Part shown: positions 46,653 through 56,374 of the stretch, one piece after another
Layout: every line of letters starts with the position of its first letter
Numbering within the stretch: position 1 is the stretch's first letter
Source: Methanobacterium_B sp963825335
Lineage (GTDB): Archaea; Methanobacteriota; Methanobacteria; Methanobacteriales; Methanobacteriaceae
NCBI GenBank assembly: GCA_963825335.1
Contig: CAWGSP010000001.1
Location: forward strand, 1 to 64,000
Direction: 5' to 3'
Length of the DNA stretch: 64,000 nt
Notes under the pieces: generated by a model
Databases searched by the model: none
Told to the model about the DNA's origin: nothing
The model's input: the letters and a program-made list of their open reading frames with translations, nothing else
Program-made: the position numbers and the translations under genes

Positions 46653-49085
46653 ATGGATAAAATAATTATAACTGTAGATGAAGCAAAAAAAGATTCTATA
46701 AAAGAGTTATTAAGTAAATTATCCTCCAATAAACATGGTTTAACCTCTAAAGAAGTTAGTATACGGTTTCAAGAATATGGGCCGAATGAGATCACCGAAA
46801 AAAAAACTAACTCTCTTATTAAATTTTTTAGATATTTTTGGGGCCCTATACCATGGCTCATAGAGATTGCCATCATAATATCGGCATTAATTCAACATTG
46901 GGCTGATTTGGGAATAATTTCGACTTTACTAGTTTTAAATGCTGTAGTAGGTTTTTGGCAGGAATATAAAGCTGATAATGCCATTGAGTTACTCAAGACA
47001 AAGCTTGCTTTAAGAGCCAGAGTTTTGCGAGAAAACAAATGGAATGAAATATCTGCAAAAGAACTTGTTCCGGGGGACATTATTCATATAGGTTCCGGAG
47101 ATATTGTTCCTGCAGATTCAAAAATAATGGATGAAATTTCTGTAGATGAATCAGCTTTAACCGGAGAATCACTCCCTGTAGATAAAAAAGCTTCAGATAT
47201 TGTTTATTCTGGTTCAATAATTAATCAAGGCGAAACTAATGCTTTGGTAATTACAACCGGACTAAACACTTATTTTGGTAAAACCGCCCAATTAGTGGAA
47301 GAAGCTGTAACTCGAAGCTTTCTCCAAAAAACAGTCATAAAAATTGGTGACTATTTAATTGTTCTCGCCATGATTATGGTGTCGATTATCATTATTTCAT
47401 CATTATTCCGTAGTGAAGGTATCTTTACCACACTCCAGTTTGCACTGGTTCTTATAGTTGCATCAATACCTGTTGCCCTGCCTGCTGTTCTTTCAGTTAC
47501 TATGGCAGTTGGTGCAGTAGCTTTAGCAAAAAAAGAAGCCATAGTCAGTAAACTTGTTGCCGTAGAAGAGATGGCCGGAGTAGATATTTTATGTGCAGAT
47601 AAAACAGGCACTATTACCAAAAATGAATTAACTTTAGGCAAAATAAAACCATTTAACGAATATAAAGAAGAAGATGTACTTTTTTATAGTTTATTAGCCT
47701 CTCAAAAAGATAGTACTGATCCCATTGATGTTGCGATAACAGATAAAGCTAAAGAAAAAATGATCAACATAAATAAATATACTCTAACTGATTTTCAGCC
47801 ATTTAATCCTGTTTCAAAACGTACCGAGGCTTCAATAAGATATTCTGGAGATGAGGTATTTAAAGTTTCAAAAGGTGCACCCCAAGCCATATTATCACTC
47901 ATGTCGGATAAAAACGATCTGATAGATAAAATAGATAAATATGTGGATAATTTTGCTGAAAAGGGGTATCGTGCACTTGGAGTGGCCAAAACTGATGATC
48001 ATGGAAACTGGCATTATTTAGGCATTTTAGGGCTTTATGACCCTCCTCGTGAAGATTCAGCAGAAACCATTAAGATTGCAGAATCTATGGGAATAAATGT
48101 GAAAATGGTGACAGGGGATCATATTGCAATTGCAAAAGAAATATCTAAACAAGTTAATCTCGGAGATAATATAATAATTCCAGAAAATTTTGTTGATAAA
48201 TCAGATAAAATAGCAAGCAAAATAGTTGAAGAAAGTGAAGGTTTTGCAGAAGTCTTTCCAGAGCATAAATATCATATAGTCGAACTGCTTCAAGATAATG
48301 GACACGTAGTAGGTATGACAGGGGACGGTGTTAATGATGCACCGGCATTAAAAAAGGCAAATGTGGGAATTGCAGTTACTGGAGCCACAGATGCGGCTAA
48401 ATCAGCAGCTTCAATTGTACTTACACAGCCAGGTATTTCGGTAATAATTGATTCTATAAAACAGAGTCGTAAGATTTTCCAAAGGATGAATAATTATGCT
48501 AAATACAGGATTACTGAAACTATCAGGATATTATTTTTCATTACAATATCCATTCTTGTATTTAATTTTTATCCAGTAACTGCTCTGATGATAGTTCTGT
48601 TAGCATTATTAAATGATGGACCTATCATGACTATTGCTTATGATAATGTGAAATATTCAAATGAACCTGAAAGGTGGGATTTAAGGATTATATTAAGCAT
48701 AGCCACATTTCTTGGAGTTTTAGGAGTTATTGAATCCTTTTTTGTGCTTTATTTAGGGCTTGATATTTTAAAATTATCACTTCCCATACTTCAATCTTTT
48801 ATATATCTTAAACTTTCAATAGCAGGTACATTGACCCTTTATATGGCCCGAACAAAGGGTCATTTCTGGGAAATTCGGCCGGCAAAACAACTTTTTATTG
48901 CTGTTACCGGGGCACAGATTACTGCAACATTGATCACAGTTTATGGAATATTACTCCCTCCTATGGGATGGTTTTTAGCCGGTGTAATTTGGGCAGAGGC
49001 TTTAATAGCATTTTTCATAATAGACGCTATTAAAGTACGTTTTTACCAATTATTAGAACATGAAGGAATTGATGTGTATAAATAA
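46653..49085 (+). CDS. Plasma-membrane proton-efflux P-type ATPase (P3A)
   Basis: An 810-residue proton pump of the fungal/plant type found in some methanogens. About ten helices frame the cytoplasmic domains. The actuator motif ALTGES is near residue 168, the helix-4 PVALPAVLS near 273, and the phosphorylated aspartate D316 sits in DKTGTITKN. The nucleotide domain includes KGAPQAI and the hinge MVTGDH and GMTGDGVNDAPALKKA. Length and the PEGL-type end are close to bacterial and archaeal P3A members. It would build the membrane potential or balance pH. It is monocistronic. Confidence 0.93.
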   Translation: MDKIIITVDEAKKDSIKELLSKLSSNKHGLTSKEVSIRFQEYGPNEITEKKTNSLIKFFRYFWGPIPWLIEIAIIISALIQHWADLGIISTLLVLNAVVGFWQEYKADNAIELLKTKLALRARVLRENKWNEISAKELVPGDIIHIGSGDIVPADSKIMDEISVDESALTGESLPVDKKASDIVYSGSIINQGETNALVITTGLNTYFGKTAQLVEEAVTRSFLQKTVIKIGDYLIVLAMIMVSIIIISSLFRSEGIFTTLQFALVLIVASIPVALPAVLSVTMAVGAVALAKKEAIVSKLVAVEEMAGVDILCADKTGTITKNELTLGKIKPFNEYKEEDVLFYSLLASQKDSTDPIDVAITDKAKEKMININKYTLTDFQPFNPVSKRTEASIRYSGDEVFKVSKGAPQAILSLMSDKNDLIDKIDKYVDNFAEKGYRALGVAKTDDHGNWHYLGILGLYDPPREDSAETIKIAESMGINVKMVTGDHIAIAKEISKQVNLGDNIIIPENFVDKSDKIASKIVEESEGFAEVFPEHKYHIVELLQDNGHVVGMTGDGVNDAPALKKANVGIAVTGATDAAKSAASIVLTQPGISVIIDSIKQSRKIFQRMNNYAKYRITETIRILFFITISILVFNFYPVTALMIVLLALLNDGPIMTIAYDNVKYSNEPERWDLRIILSIATFLGVLGVIESFFVLYLGLDILKLSLPILQSFIYLKLSIAGTLTLYMARTKGHFWEIRPAKQLFIAVTGAQITATLITVYGILLPPMGWFLAGVIWAEALIAFFIIDAIKVRFYQLLEHEGIDVYK

Positions 49086-49148
49086 TATGTAAACTTTTCA
49101 AAAAAAAATAAACCTAAACACTCTTTCAAATAGACTAAAGGAACAGAA

Positions 49149-50468
49149 TCAGTGTAATAATTCTCTCTTCTTCAATCTCCGATTGCTGTATTTTCGATAA
49201 ATAAATTCTACTAAAAATGCGGTAGTTGTAACTATCACTAATAGTACGAGGGTTAAGGGGGAGTTATAGATTTGGTAATAAATTAATATGGTTAATGCGA
49301 ATATGCAGCCCATTATTGCGAGTAATATGATGTATTTGTTAGCGTTGGTTTGTTTATGTACCTTGAGGTGTGCGAAGTTTACACCGGCATAGATTATTAA
49401 GAATAATGCACTGCCCATCAAAGCTACACTGCTCAAGTTAAGTAATATCGTGAATAGGATAACAATGGTGCTGGTAATGATTAAACCCTCTTTACCATCT
49501 TTCCATGCAGTTCTATTGAAAATTTTAGGTAGTTCACCTTTTTTTGCCATTAGATAACTTACATTAACTCCTCCGTAGAGTGTGGCATTAATTGCAGATG
49601 AAGTTGAAATTATAGCTGCTATGGCCATTACTGTAAATCCAATTGATCCTGCAAATGGTTCGGCTGCCACTGCCAATGCATAATCTGCTGTTTTAGCAAC
49701 CTCGGGAATGGGAAGATTTCCTACCAAAACCAATGAAACAAGTATGTATATTAACATTACAAGCACAACTGCGAGATATAATGCTCGAGCTATGTTTTTT
49801 TCAGGATTTTTTATATCTTCAGCTGTATTCGTGATTAAGCCAAAACCCTGATATCCTAAGAATAATAATGCAGATGCAGTTAAAATGCCGGTGATATGGG
49901 GAAAATGAGAAATTGTTAATAGCGAAGGTTTTATGAAGAAAAATCCTACGATTGCAAAGGTTAATAAAATACTTACCTTTATTCCCACAATTATTATTTC
50001 TGATCTTCCAACTATTTTGGGTCCTAAAAAATTGATACTTGTGAAGATTAGAATAATTAGAATTGCCAAAATAGTAACATAGAGTCCTGATTGACTTATG
50101 GGGAGTAATGTGGCAGCATAACTTCCAAATGCCTCTGCATAAACACTAAGCGCAAAGATGTAGCCAATCCATAAGAGAAAATTAAATCCTCCACTCAGTA
50201 TGCCGTCACCAAATCCCCTGACTAAAAATTCTACAGGCCCTCCTGCAGAAGGATACCTTGTTGCTAATTTGGCATAGGAGTATGTACTGAGGAGTGCAAT
50301 TGAACCTCCAATGATAAATGAAATATAAACTATGTTACCTGCTATTGTGGTTGCAATACCCAAAATAGAAAAAATACCAGCACCTATCATACCACCTATC
50401 CCAATGGCAACGGCAGACCAAATACCAATAGGTTTCTCATTTATAGCAATATTACTCTTACGCATCAA
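49149..50468 (-). CDS. APC-family amino acid permease
   Basis: A 439-residue membrane protein with about 12 helices. The consensus APC N-terminus is IGIWSAVAIGIGGMIGAGIFSILGIA, the unwound first helix that binds the amino-group. FLGYQGFGLITNTAEDIKNPEKNIARAL marks helix 6 and its loop, as in the APA/cationic groups. It probably imports or exchanges an amino acid, and the substrate is not clear. It is convergent with the P-type ATPase, about 60 nt from its end. Confidence 0.9.
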   Translation of the reverse strand: MMRKSNIAINEKPIGIWSAVAIGIGGMIGAGIFSILGIATTIAGNIVYISFIIGGSIALLSTYSYAKLATRYPSAGGPVEFLVRGFGDGILSGGFNFLLWIGYIFALSVYAEAFGSYAATLLPISQSGLYVTILAILIILIFTSINFLGPKIVGRSEIIIVGIKVSILLTFAIVGFFFIKPSLLTISHFPHITGILTASALLFLGYQGFGLITNTAEDIKNPEKNIARALYLAVVLVMLIYILVSLVLVGNLPIPEVAKTADYALAVAAEPFAGSIGFTVMAIAAIISTSSAINATLYGGVNVSYLMAKKGELPKIFNRTAWKDGKEGLIITSTIVILFTILLNLSSVALMGSALFLIIYAGVNFAHLKVHKQTNANKYIILLAIMGCIFALTILIYYQIYNSPLTLVLLVIVTTTAFLVEFIYRKYSNRRLKKRELLH

Positions 50469-50598
50469 TTAGTATTTAGAACATTTCTAATTGTTATTAA
50501 TAGCGTTTAAGCATCATTGTGAACTTTCATAAAACTTAAAAATATTAAATGTAAAATTATTATAAATTTAGTAAAATAAGTATTAAATATTGAATTTA

Positions 50599-50841
50599 TT
50601 ATTTGTTCTGGTAGGAAATAAAAAGGTCAGATATCCCTTCATAATCCAATTCATCAAACCCGAGCGTTATAATATAGCTTTTTGATGGTTCAACAACAAC
50701 CATGGCTATGGGTGTGATTGATTCAGCAAATGATGAATCTCCTTCTATAATTGAAACTTCAACAACAGGATAAAATGTTCGTTGCTCAATTTCGAACTTC
50801 TTTCCAATCATCGTTTCTTTAATTATATTTTCTAAGTCCAT
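50599..50841 (-). CDS. Short YtfJ/GerW-like protein
   Basis: An 80-residue protein that resembles the core of GerW/YtfJ: LENIIKETMIGKKFEIEQRTFYPVVEVSIIE at the N-terminus, and ITPIAMVVVEPSKSYIITL where the full-length neighbour has EPIAMIVVHKGVTGPEGIKVLSL. The glycine-rich middle segment is missing, which makes it shorter. I chose the ATG at 50841 by alignment with the neighbour; a TTG four codons earlier is open. It is the last of three genes with DUF2953 in the middle. Confidence 0.7.
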   Translation of the reverse strand: MDLENIIKETMIGKKFEIEQRTFYPVVEVSIIEGDSSFAESITPIAMVVVEPSKSYIITLGFDELDYEGISDLFISYQNK

Positions 50842-50904
50842 AATATTGCCCAATTATGCTTTGTTAGCTAGATTTAATTCTATTTGGTATTTATCTCTAT
50901 TTGT

Positions 50905-51495
50905 TTAAGATCTGATCTCATTGATTAAATTTCTGACAGGTTTTTTGGTTATGGCCCTTAAAGACTCTACAACTATCCATAGAAGTTTGAGTTTGGCTTC
51001 AACCTCCACATGACCATTGACTTTTGTTTCCATAAAATCGGGACGCATAGAAATATTTACCTTCGGAACCAAATTAACTATCGAAGAAAATGACCAGAAA
51101 AGGCCAGCAATTTGTGCTGTGTCGACTGGACTGTCCAGTCCCATTGTCAAATCAAAATGAAACCTTTCGAGTGAGAATGATTTTAAAAAAGCGTTGAAAA
51201 TTCTCTCAATATGAGGTAAAGCATCTAAAAAAAGATTAAAAACCTTAAGGATCCTGTTAATATCCCATTCAGCCTTCTCTTTGCCCTTTTCTATTTTCTT
51301 TTCAGCTGGTTTTTCCTCTTCGGGTGGGATGTTTCTCGAAAGAATTTTGATTTTCATCCAAGTTAATTTAACATTACCCTCAAATTTCAACCCTTTATTA
51401 CTGAAATTTAGGATTATGTGGAATGGGATTAACATAATACTAGCTAAAATTAATATAATTGCTAGTATTATGATGATCAGTATGTAGTTGATCAA
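50905..51495 (-). CDS. DUF2953 membrane protein (YtfI-like)
   Basis: A 196-residue protein with one N-terminal helix (residues 3-28, nearly all I, L and A) followed by a cytoplasmic or exterior beta-rich domain (FHIILNFSNKGLKFEGNVKLTWMKIKIL), a charged linker (PPEEEKPAEKKIEKGKEKAEW) and the DUF2953 core (FHFDLTMGLDSPVDTAQIAGLFWSFSSIV, then MRPDFMETKVNGHVEVEAKLKL). The start is a TTG behind AGGAG. In Bacillus the DUF2953 gene ytfI is adjacent to ytfJ, the same pairing as here. Confidence 0.87.
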   Translation of the reverse strand: MINYILIIIILAIILILASIMLIPFHIILNFSNKGLKFEGNVKLTWMKIKILSRNIPPEEEKPAEKKIEKGKEKAEWDINRILKVFNLFLDALPHIERIFNAFLKSFSLERFHFDLTMGLDSPVDTAQIAGLFWSFSSIVNLVPKVNISMRPDFMETKVNGHVEVEAKLKLLWIVVESLRAITKKPVRNLINEIRS

Positions 51496-51533
51496 TTAGA
51501 TACTCCTTAAGATTGTAAATGCAACAAATTAAT

Positions 51534-51968
51534 CTATTTTGTTTCGGCCTTTACTTCGACCTTTTTTTTATCTTCTTTTTCTGTGCCGCATTTACCCTTT
51601 TCTTTCATCATCTTTTGTCCCTGACTCATAATTTCAACTGCAGCAGTGCTTACTTCACTTATTGCCCTTGCAATTGGATCAGGAGATTTCAATGACAAGA
51701 CTTTAATTCCTTCAGGACCGGTAACGCCCTTGTGAACAACTATCATTGCTATTGGTTCTATACCTGCAGCACCACCAGCACCTGCTCCACCCATAGAATT
51801 AGCATCCATGGATCCTTCACCCATTCCTGCTCCAAATCCCATACCCATCTTAGTAACCGGAATCATTAACAGTTCATCAGTTTCAATTGCTTCTCCAACC
51901 ACATTTTCTATATTCAAAACTTTACGGATTTCTTCAACTGTTGTTTTAATAGGATCTCCAATATCCAT
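51534..51968 (-). CDS. GerW/YtfJ family protein
   Basis: A 144-residue protein of the spore protein YtfJ (GerW) family. MDIGDPIKTTVEEIRKVLNIENVVGEAIET opens it. A glycine- and methionine-rich loop (MGMGFGAGMGEGSMDANSMGGAGAGGAAG) follows, then EPIAMIVVHKGVTGPEGIKVLSL and a charged tail. GGGAGG precedes the ATG at 51968. The organism is an archaeon and does not sporulate, so the family must have a broader envelope or storage role. It heads the trio with DUF2953. Confidence 0.88.
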   Translation of the reverse strand: MDIGDPIKTTVEEIRKVLNIENVVGEAIETDELLMIPVTKMGMGFGAGMGEGSMDANSMGGAGAGGAAGIEPIAMIVVHKGVTGPEGIKVLSLKSPDPIARAISEVSTAAVEIMSQGQKMMKEKGKCGTEKEDKKKVEVKAETK

Positions 51969-52642
51969 TATGAATTCCTCCCAAATATTAATTAGAATAT
52001 TTATCAATTCTATTATATGTGATACAATGTATATAATACTTATTATATCATCCAATTCAGTTAGTTAATCCATTTAAAAGGTGATTAATACTTATTTTAA
52101 TATTTTAAAACCCTATATGTTCCTAAATCATATGAAAAATATTTATAGAATTAATTTTAGTGGTTAAATATGTTTAATTTAAGCTATTTTAATAATTACT
52201 CAACTTAAATTTCGGATTTTTAATCCAATTCTATTTGCTCCATTCTTATTGGAATATTACAGTTACTATTTATGAAGAAAACTTTTAATGAAAGTATTTA
52301 TTGTTATAATTCTGTTCAGTTGAATTATCACAAATTTATAATTATTATTAATAAGATAATATTTTAATATTGTTTTCAAAAAACTGCATTAGATCATCGA
52401 GTTTCGAACACTGATCTTACTTTTAGGATAAATTTCGTGATTATAATCAAAATCAATGATATATTTCATTGAATGAAATTACCTTGATGATATATTAGAT
52501 TGGTAAAATCAAATGCTTATGTTTAAGCATACAATTATTATATTAACAATTTGAAGATAGTAATTAGATAAAATATTGGACAACATCATGATGCGTCAAA
52601 AAAGAAGGAAAAAGTAGAAATATTTCTTAATTTAGGCCAAAT
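51969..52642. other. AT-rich intergenic region upstream of the YtfJ-like genes
   Basis: About 670 bp. It includes the YtfJ promoter area, with TATA-like ATACAATGTATATAAT near 52020. No further gene or RNA is recognised. Confidence 0.55.
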
Positions 52643-52801
52643 TCAACCTTTGGTTAGGAAGAGATAAAGACCATATATTAATAATATTGCTACTACTATC
52701 CAGTATATCCAGTATATATAGCCAGGTACTAGTAAAATCAATATTGCTAGAACAATGGCCAGTACCACCATCATTAATCCACTTGTTTTTTCATTCATCA
52801 T
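52643..52801 (-). CDS. Small two-helix membrane protein
   Basis: A 52-residue protein with two hydrophobic helices (about residues 9-27 and 29-48, MMVVLAIVLAILILLVPG and YWIVVAILLIYGLYLFL) and short polar ends (MMNEKTSG, TKG). AGGTGA lies four to seven bases before twin ATGs at 52801. It starts 33 nt after the lipoprotein gene on the same strand, so co-transcription is likely. The family is not recognised. Confidence 0.7.
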   Translation of the reverse strand: MMNEKTSGLMMVVLAIVLAILILLVPGYIYWIYWIVVAILLIYGLYLFLTKG

Positions 52802-52833
52802 CCAGTCACCTCTTAAATCTAAATAGTTATGAT

Positions 52834-53286
52834 TTACGATGTTATTATTTGGATAATTCCTTTGGAGTTATAGTTTATTATTAATAAACCCTTAATTGTT
52901 GTTTCATTAAATGTGATGTTAAATGTTTGAGGTTTTGTTTCGTTTGTTAAATTTATACTTTGTTGAGTAATAATACTTGAATTGTAACTTTTAATAATTG
53001 CTGTTTCGTTATTTGTAGCTGTAATAGTCACTGGAACTGTACTTAATGCGTATATATTAATAGTAGATGGATTTAAATTAGTATTAACTCTTGTCAAATT
53101 TTGAGTTTCAATTTTAACTGTTTTTGTTCCATTAGGTATTGTTACATTCTGTACTCCAATATAAGTGGGAGAATTACCCGTTAGATTGTATTGGTATAAT
53201 ATCTTTTCATTACTAATACAACCTGATGCAGACACAACCACCAACATAATAGATAAAATTCCTAACACTGCTATTCTAGATTTCAA
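52834..53286 (-). CDS. Putative surface lipoprotein
   Basis: A 150-residue exported protein. A basic and hydrophobic signal (MKSRIAVLGILSIMLVVVSASGC) ends in a lipobox-like S-A-S-G-C at C23. The mature part is beta-rich, threonine- and asparagine-rich (many N-x-T/S sequons) and shows no known domain. It probably sits on the outer membrane face. It is followed by the small membrane protein. Confidence 0.75.
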   Translation of the reverse strand: MKSRIAVLGILSIMLVVVSASGCISNEKILYQYNLTGNSPTYIGVQNVTIPNGTKTVKIETQNLTRVNTNLNPSTINIYALSTVPVTITATNNETAIIKSYNSSIITQQSINLTNETKPQTFNITFNETTIKGLLIINYNSKGIIQIITS

Positions 53287-53589
53287 ATAAACCCTCTTTA
53301 ATTTATATGTTTAAGGAAGTTAATATTTTTTATTGTAAATTAAATTGACACGTATAAAAATATTTGAAAAATTGGGTGAATAATACTACTTGGTGGCTTT
53401 AACAATAACTGAAAGATACTAATGTTATTCAATAATAATTATTCAAATATTAAAAATGATGAAAAACTGAATCATGTATTGTACAATAGACATCTAAAAC
53501 AAAAATATTAAATTAAGAATTAATTTAAATTACTATTGATGTAACTCAATATTATATAATACAAACTACTTTTCTTACTTGATCCTATT

Positions 53590-53827
53590 TTATTTAATTT
53601 GTCCCGATTTATTCTGTATAATAAGAGATTTATCTGTTTTAGATTTTACCTTTTCTTTTCTACATATTATATAAGCAACATATGTAATTCCAAGTATCAA
53701 TGGCCTATAAATAGCCGGGAATACCCATGATCACTGCACCATAAATGAACCTAATAAAAAGACCAGTGAATGGATTTCTGAGTCTATACTGCAATTCTTG
53801 GTCGGATGTAAAAGTCTGTAGCAGTTT
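53590..53827 (-). pseudogene. Remnant of a small membrane protein with a frameshift
   Basis: Two adjacent frames continue each other. The first encodes RLRNPFTGLFIRFIYGAVIMGIPG. After a +1 shift near 53720 the second continues YRPLILGITYVAYIICRKEKVKSKTDKS and ends at 53590. Together they read like the C-terminal half of a small membrane protein with a basic tail. No start codon or ribosome binding site remains at the left part. It lies just beyond the RiPP exporter on the same strand. A sequencing error could also explain the shift. Confidence 0.4.
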
Positions 53828-53947
53828 CTATTATCTATGCTTTCGTTTATTTAAATAGAGCAATATCAACTATAATGGTTCAAAATGGAGTAGTCAATGT
53901 AATAGTATCCAATCCCAATATTTCCTAGTTTGCAATATTTATTGAGC

Positions 53948-55633
53948 TTAAGCAGATACTAAATTTGTTGGTTGTACCATCTCAACATTATTTTCATTTA
54001 ATATTGGATTCAAGACTATAATGTTACTATCTGGTTCTATTTCATCAATATTATGAGTAATAATTATGATTGTTTTTTCATTTTTTAAATTGTTAATGGC
54101 TTTATTAATAGATTCTTTTGATTCAATATCTATGGATTTAGTTACTTCATCCAATAGAATTATAGAAGAGTTCTTTAAAATAGCCCTTGCTAATGCTATT
54201 TTTTGTTTTTCTCCACTGGATAATATAACACCATTTTCCCCAACTTGAGTTTCATACTCATCAGGTAATCTTTTTATGAATTTATGAATATTAACTAGTT
54301 TAGCTGCTCGAATAATCTCTTCTTTTGTTGCTGAAAGATTTCCTATTTGAATGTTTTCAAAAATGGAATCATCAAATAGAAAAGTATCTGAAAATATCAT
54401 AGATATATTCCCGATTAAATCTTCCTTCTTCACTTTTAATATGTTTTTTCCATCTATTTTAATTTCCCCATTATTTGGGGGATAAAAAGAACATAACAAT
54501 TTAAGAATTGTACTCTTTCCAGCTCCATTATCTCCAACAATATAATTCAAACCCTTATGAAATGTAGCATTAAATTCATTTAAAATAGGTCTTTTTGTAT
54601 CGTACGAAAATGATACATCATTGAATTCAATTTCACCACTATAAACGATTAACTCCTCTTCACCATTATAATCTTGTTCAAGTTCAAAAATTTCTTTTAC
54701 TCTATCAAAAGCAGGTAAAGAACTTTTATAAGATGTCCAAAGTTGTGATAATTGAGAAATAGGCGAAAAGAAAATAGCAGCATAACTCATAAATGCAGTA
54801 AATGTTCCTATACTTAGTGTTCCTTTTATAACCATTGGAACCCCGAAAATCATTATTAAAACTATTGGAACTCCTAAAATCAAATTCCCAATCGATATGT
54901 TTAAAGATGAAGTTTTAGTATAATCTATCGAACTATCATAATAACGATCCATTTTTTCGTTAAATTTATTTTGTGACCATGTTTCCAATCCAAATACTTT
55001 TATTAATGGAACAATGGAAAGTTTCTCCTTCAAAAATGAGTAAATTGATGCATTCTCCATCAAAAAAGTTTTTTGTGTTCGTTCCATTCTTTTCCCAAAA
55101 AATAGCGAAGATATTGAAAAAAGGAAAACAGGGCTCATAACTATAAGTGCAAGTTGTAAATTTAGATAAATCATAATAACAAAAGGTAAAACAATACTTA
55201 TTGCACTCATAATAATTTGTGGAATAATATGAACAGGTATATTTATTGCTATTTGTGTATTGCCCATGATACGTGCAATAGTATCTCCAACCTTGAAATC
55301 TTGAGTATCTTTAATTGATGCATTTTGTATGTAAGATAAAGCACTTTCAGAAACATCTTTTAACATAGTTACTTGTAATTTTCCTGTTAAATAACTAGAA
55401 AAGTAGCCTGAAATTGATGATATAAAATATATTCCTACAAATCCTATGAAAATATAAGTGAAAAGATCAAAATTTTTACCAATAAAAACATTATCAATCA
55501 GTAATTTTGTGAGCAACGGACTAATAAATGAAAACAATAAACTAAAAAAACTAAAAATTAATAGAAGTAATAATGAAAGTAATTGAGGGTTTACAAATTT
55601 CTTATAAAAAAAATTAAATCCTTTTTGATCCAT
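53948..55633 (-). CDS. ABC exporter (fused permease-ATPase), likely for the RiPP peptide
   Basis: A 561-residue half-transporter of the peptide/lipid exporter class. Six helices lie in residues 15-300, then the nucleotide domain: Walker A VGDNGAGKSTILKLL (near 360), signature LSSGEKQKIALARAIL (near 468), Walker B IILLDEV and the switch histidine in IIITHNIDE. The N-terminus has no C39 peptidase domain, so leader removal must be done elsewhere. GGGGGAG precedes the ATG. It is the last gene of the MarR-precursor-radical SAM-ABC cluster, 42 nt after the NatB-like permease. Confidence 0.9.
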   Translation of the reverse strand: MDQKGFNFFYKKFVNPQLLSLLLLLIFSFFSLLFSFISPLLTKLLIDNVFIGKNFDLFTYIFIGFVGIYFISSISGYFSSYLTGKLQVTMLKDVSESALSYIQNASIKDTQDFKVGDTIARIMGNTQIAINIPVHIIPQIIMSAISIVLPFVIMIYLNLQLALIVMSPVFLFSISSLFFGKRMERTQKTFLMENASIYSFLKEKLSIVPLIKVFGLETWSQNKFNEKMDRYYDSSIDYTKTSSLNISIGNLILGVPIVLIMIFGVPMVIKGTLSIGTFTAFMSYAAIFFSPISQLSQLWTSYKSSLPAFDRVKEIFELEQDYNGEEELIVYSGEIEFNDVSFSYDTKRPILNEFNATFHKGLNYIVGDNGAGKSTILKLLCSFYPPNNGEIKIDGKNILKVKKEDLIGNISMIFSDTFLFDDSIFENIQIGNLSATKEEIIRAAKLVNIHKFIKRLPDEYETQVGENGVILSSGEKQKIALARAILKNSSIILLDEVTKSIDIESKESINKAINNLKNEKTIIIITHNIDEIEPDSNIIVLNPILNENNVEMVQPTNLVSA

Positions 55634-55675
55634 AATTACTCCCCCTTAAATTTAATTTTTCAATAGTCAATGACC

Positions 55676-56374
55676 TTAACTTATTAATTTTTCCTTATCT
55701 AATCTGTCGATTAAAAATAATACCAAAGCTGTACAGGCTATAATTCCAATGATAGCGTAAGTTATGATTGGCCAGTTTATAATTTGTTGAAAATTGAAAT
55801 TTTTTGTTAATGTGCCAGATGTCCAATATACCAAAACACCCGTGGCAATACCTACATAGAGTAAAATTTGCATTATTTTTGGATGGGTAAATCTTAAAAC
55901 AGACCATGATGAAAAACCAAAATAAATCATAGGTATTAATGGTGCTATAACGAATGTAACTATCCATACTGGCGCAGATATGATTGAAAATGGATTTAAT
56001 TTTGTTACGACTTGCCACAGAATCAATAATGTTACAATAACAATTATTACTGCGGGATAACTTAATAAAAATATGGAAGCCATTTTTCCAGTCCATATTG
56101 TCTTTAGAGAAGTTGGGGTAGTTAATATTGCCTCAAATTTTCGTAGAAGTTTTTCATTACCAAATTTTTCCTGTATAAATGGTAAACCAACTAACAACAT
56201 GGCAAAAGTTGGGATCACCATAAAACTGAATTCCATTAGTAACTTTTGTATAGGACCTGGGCTAGATTCAACAGCGATAAAGGCTATTGCTAGAAATACA
56301 AGAATATTTAATAGGTAGCGTAGAGAAACTTCTTTTAATTCCTTTAGGATTATTGCGGTTAACTGAGGATTCAT
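55676..56374 (-). CDS. ABC-2-type permease of the RiPP cluster
   Basis: A 232-residue membrane protein with about six helices and an ABC-2 (NatB/CcmB-like) layout. A cytoplasmic region FIQEKFGNEKLLRKFEAILTTPTSLKTIWTGKM joins helices 2 and 3, where the ATPase is contacted. The ATG overlaps the stop of the ATPase gene by 4 nt, so the two proteins form one transporter. By analogy with bacteriocin clusters it may give immunity or take part in export. Confidence 0.88.
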   Translation of the reverse strand: MNPQLTAIILKELKEVSLRYLLNILVFLAIAFIAVESSPGPIQKLLMEFSFMVIPTFAMLLVGLPFIQEKFGNEKLLRKFEAILTTPTSLKTIWTGKMASIFLLSYPAVIIVIVTLLILWQVVTKLNPFSIISAPVWIVTFVIAPLIPMIYFGFSSWSVLRFTHPKIMQILLYVGIATGVLVYWTSGTLTKNFNFQQIINWPIITYAIIGIIACTALVLFLIDRLDKEKLIS

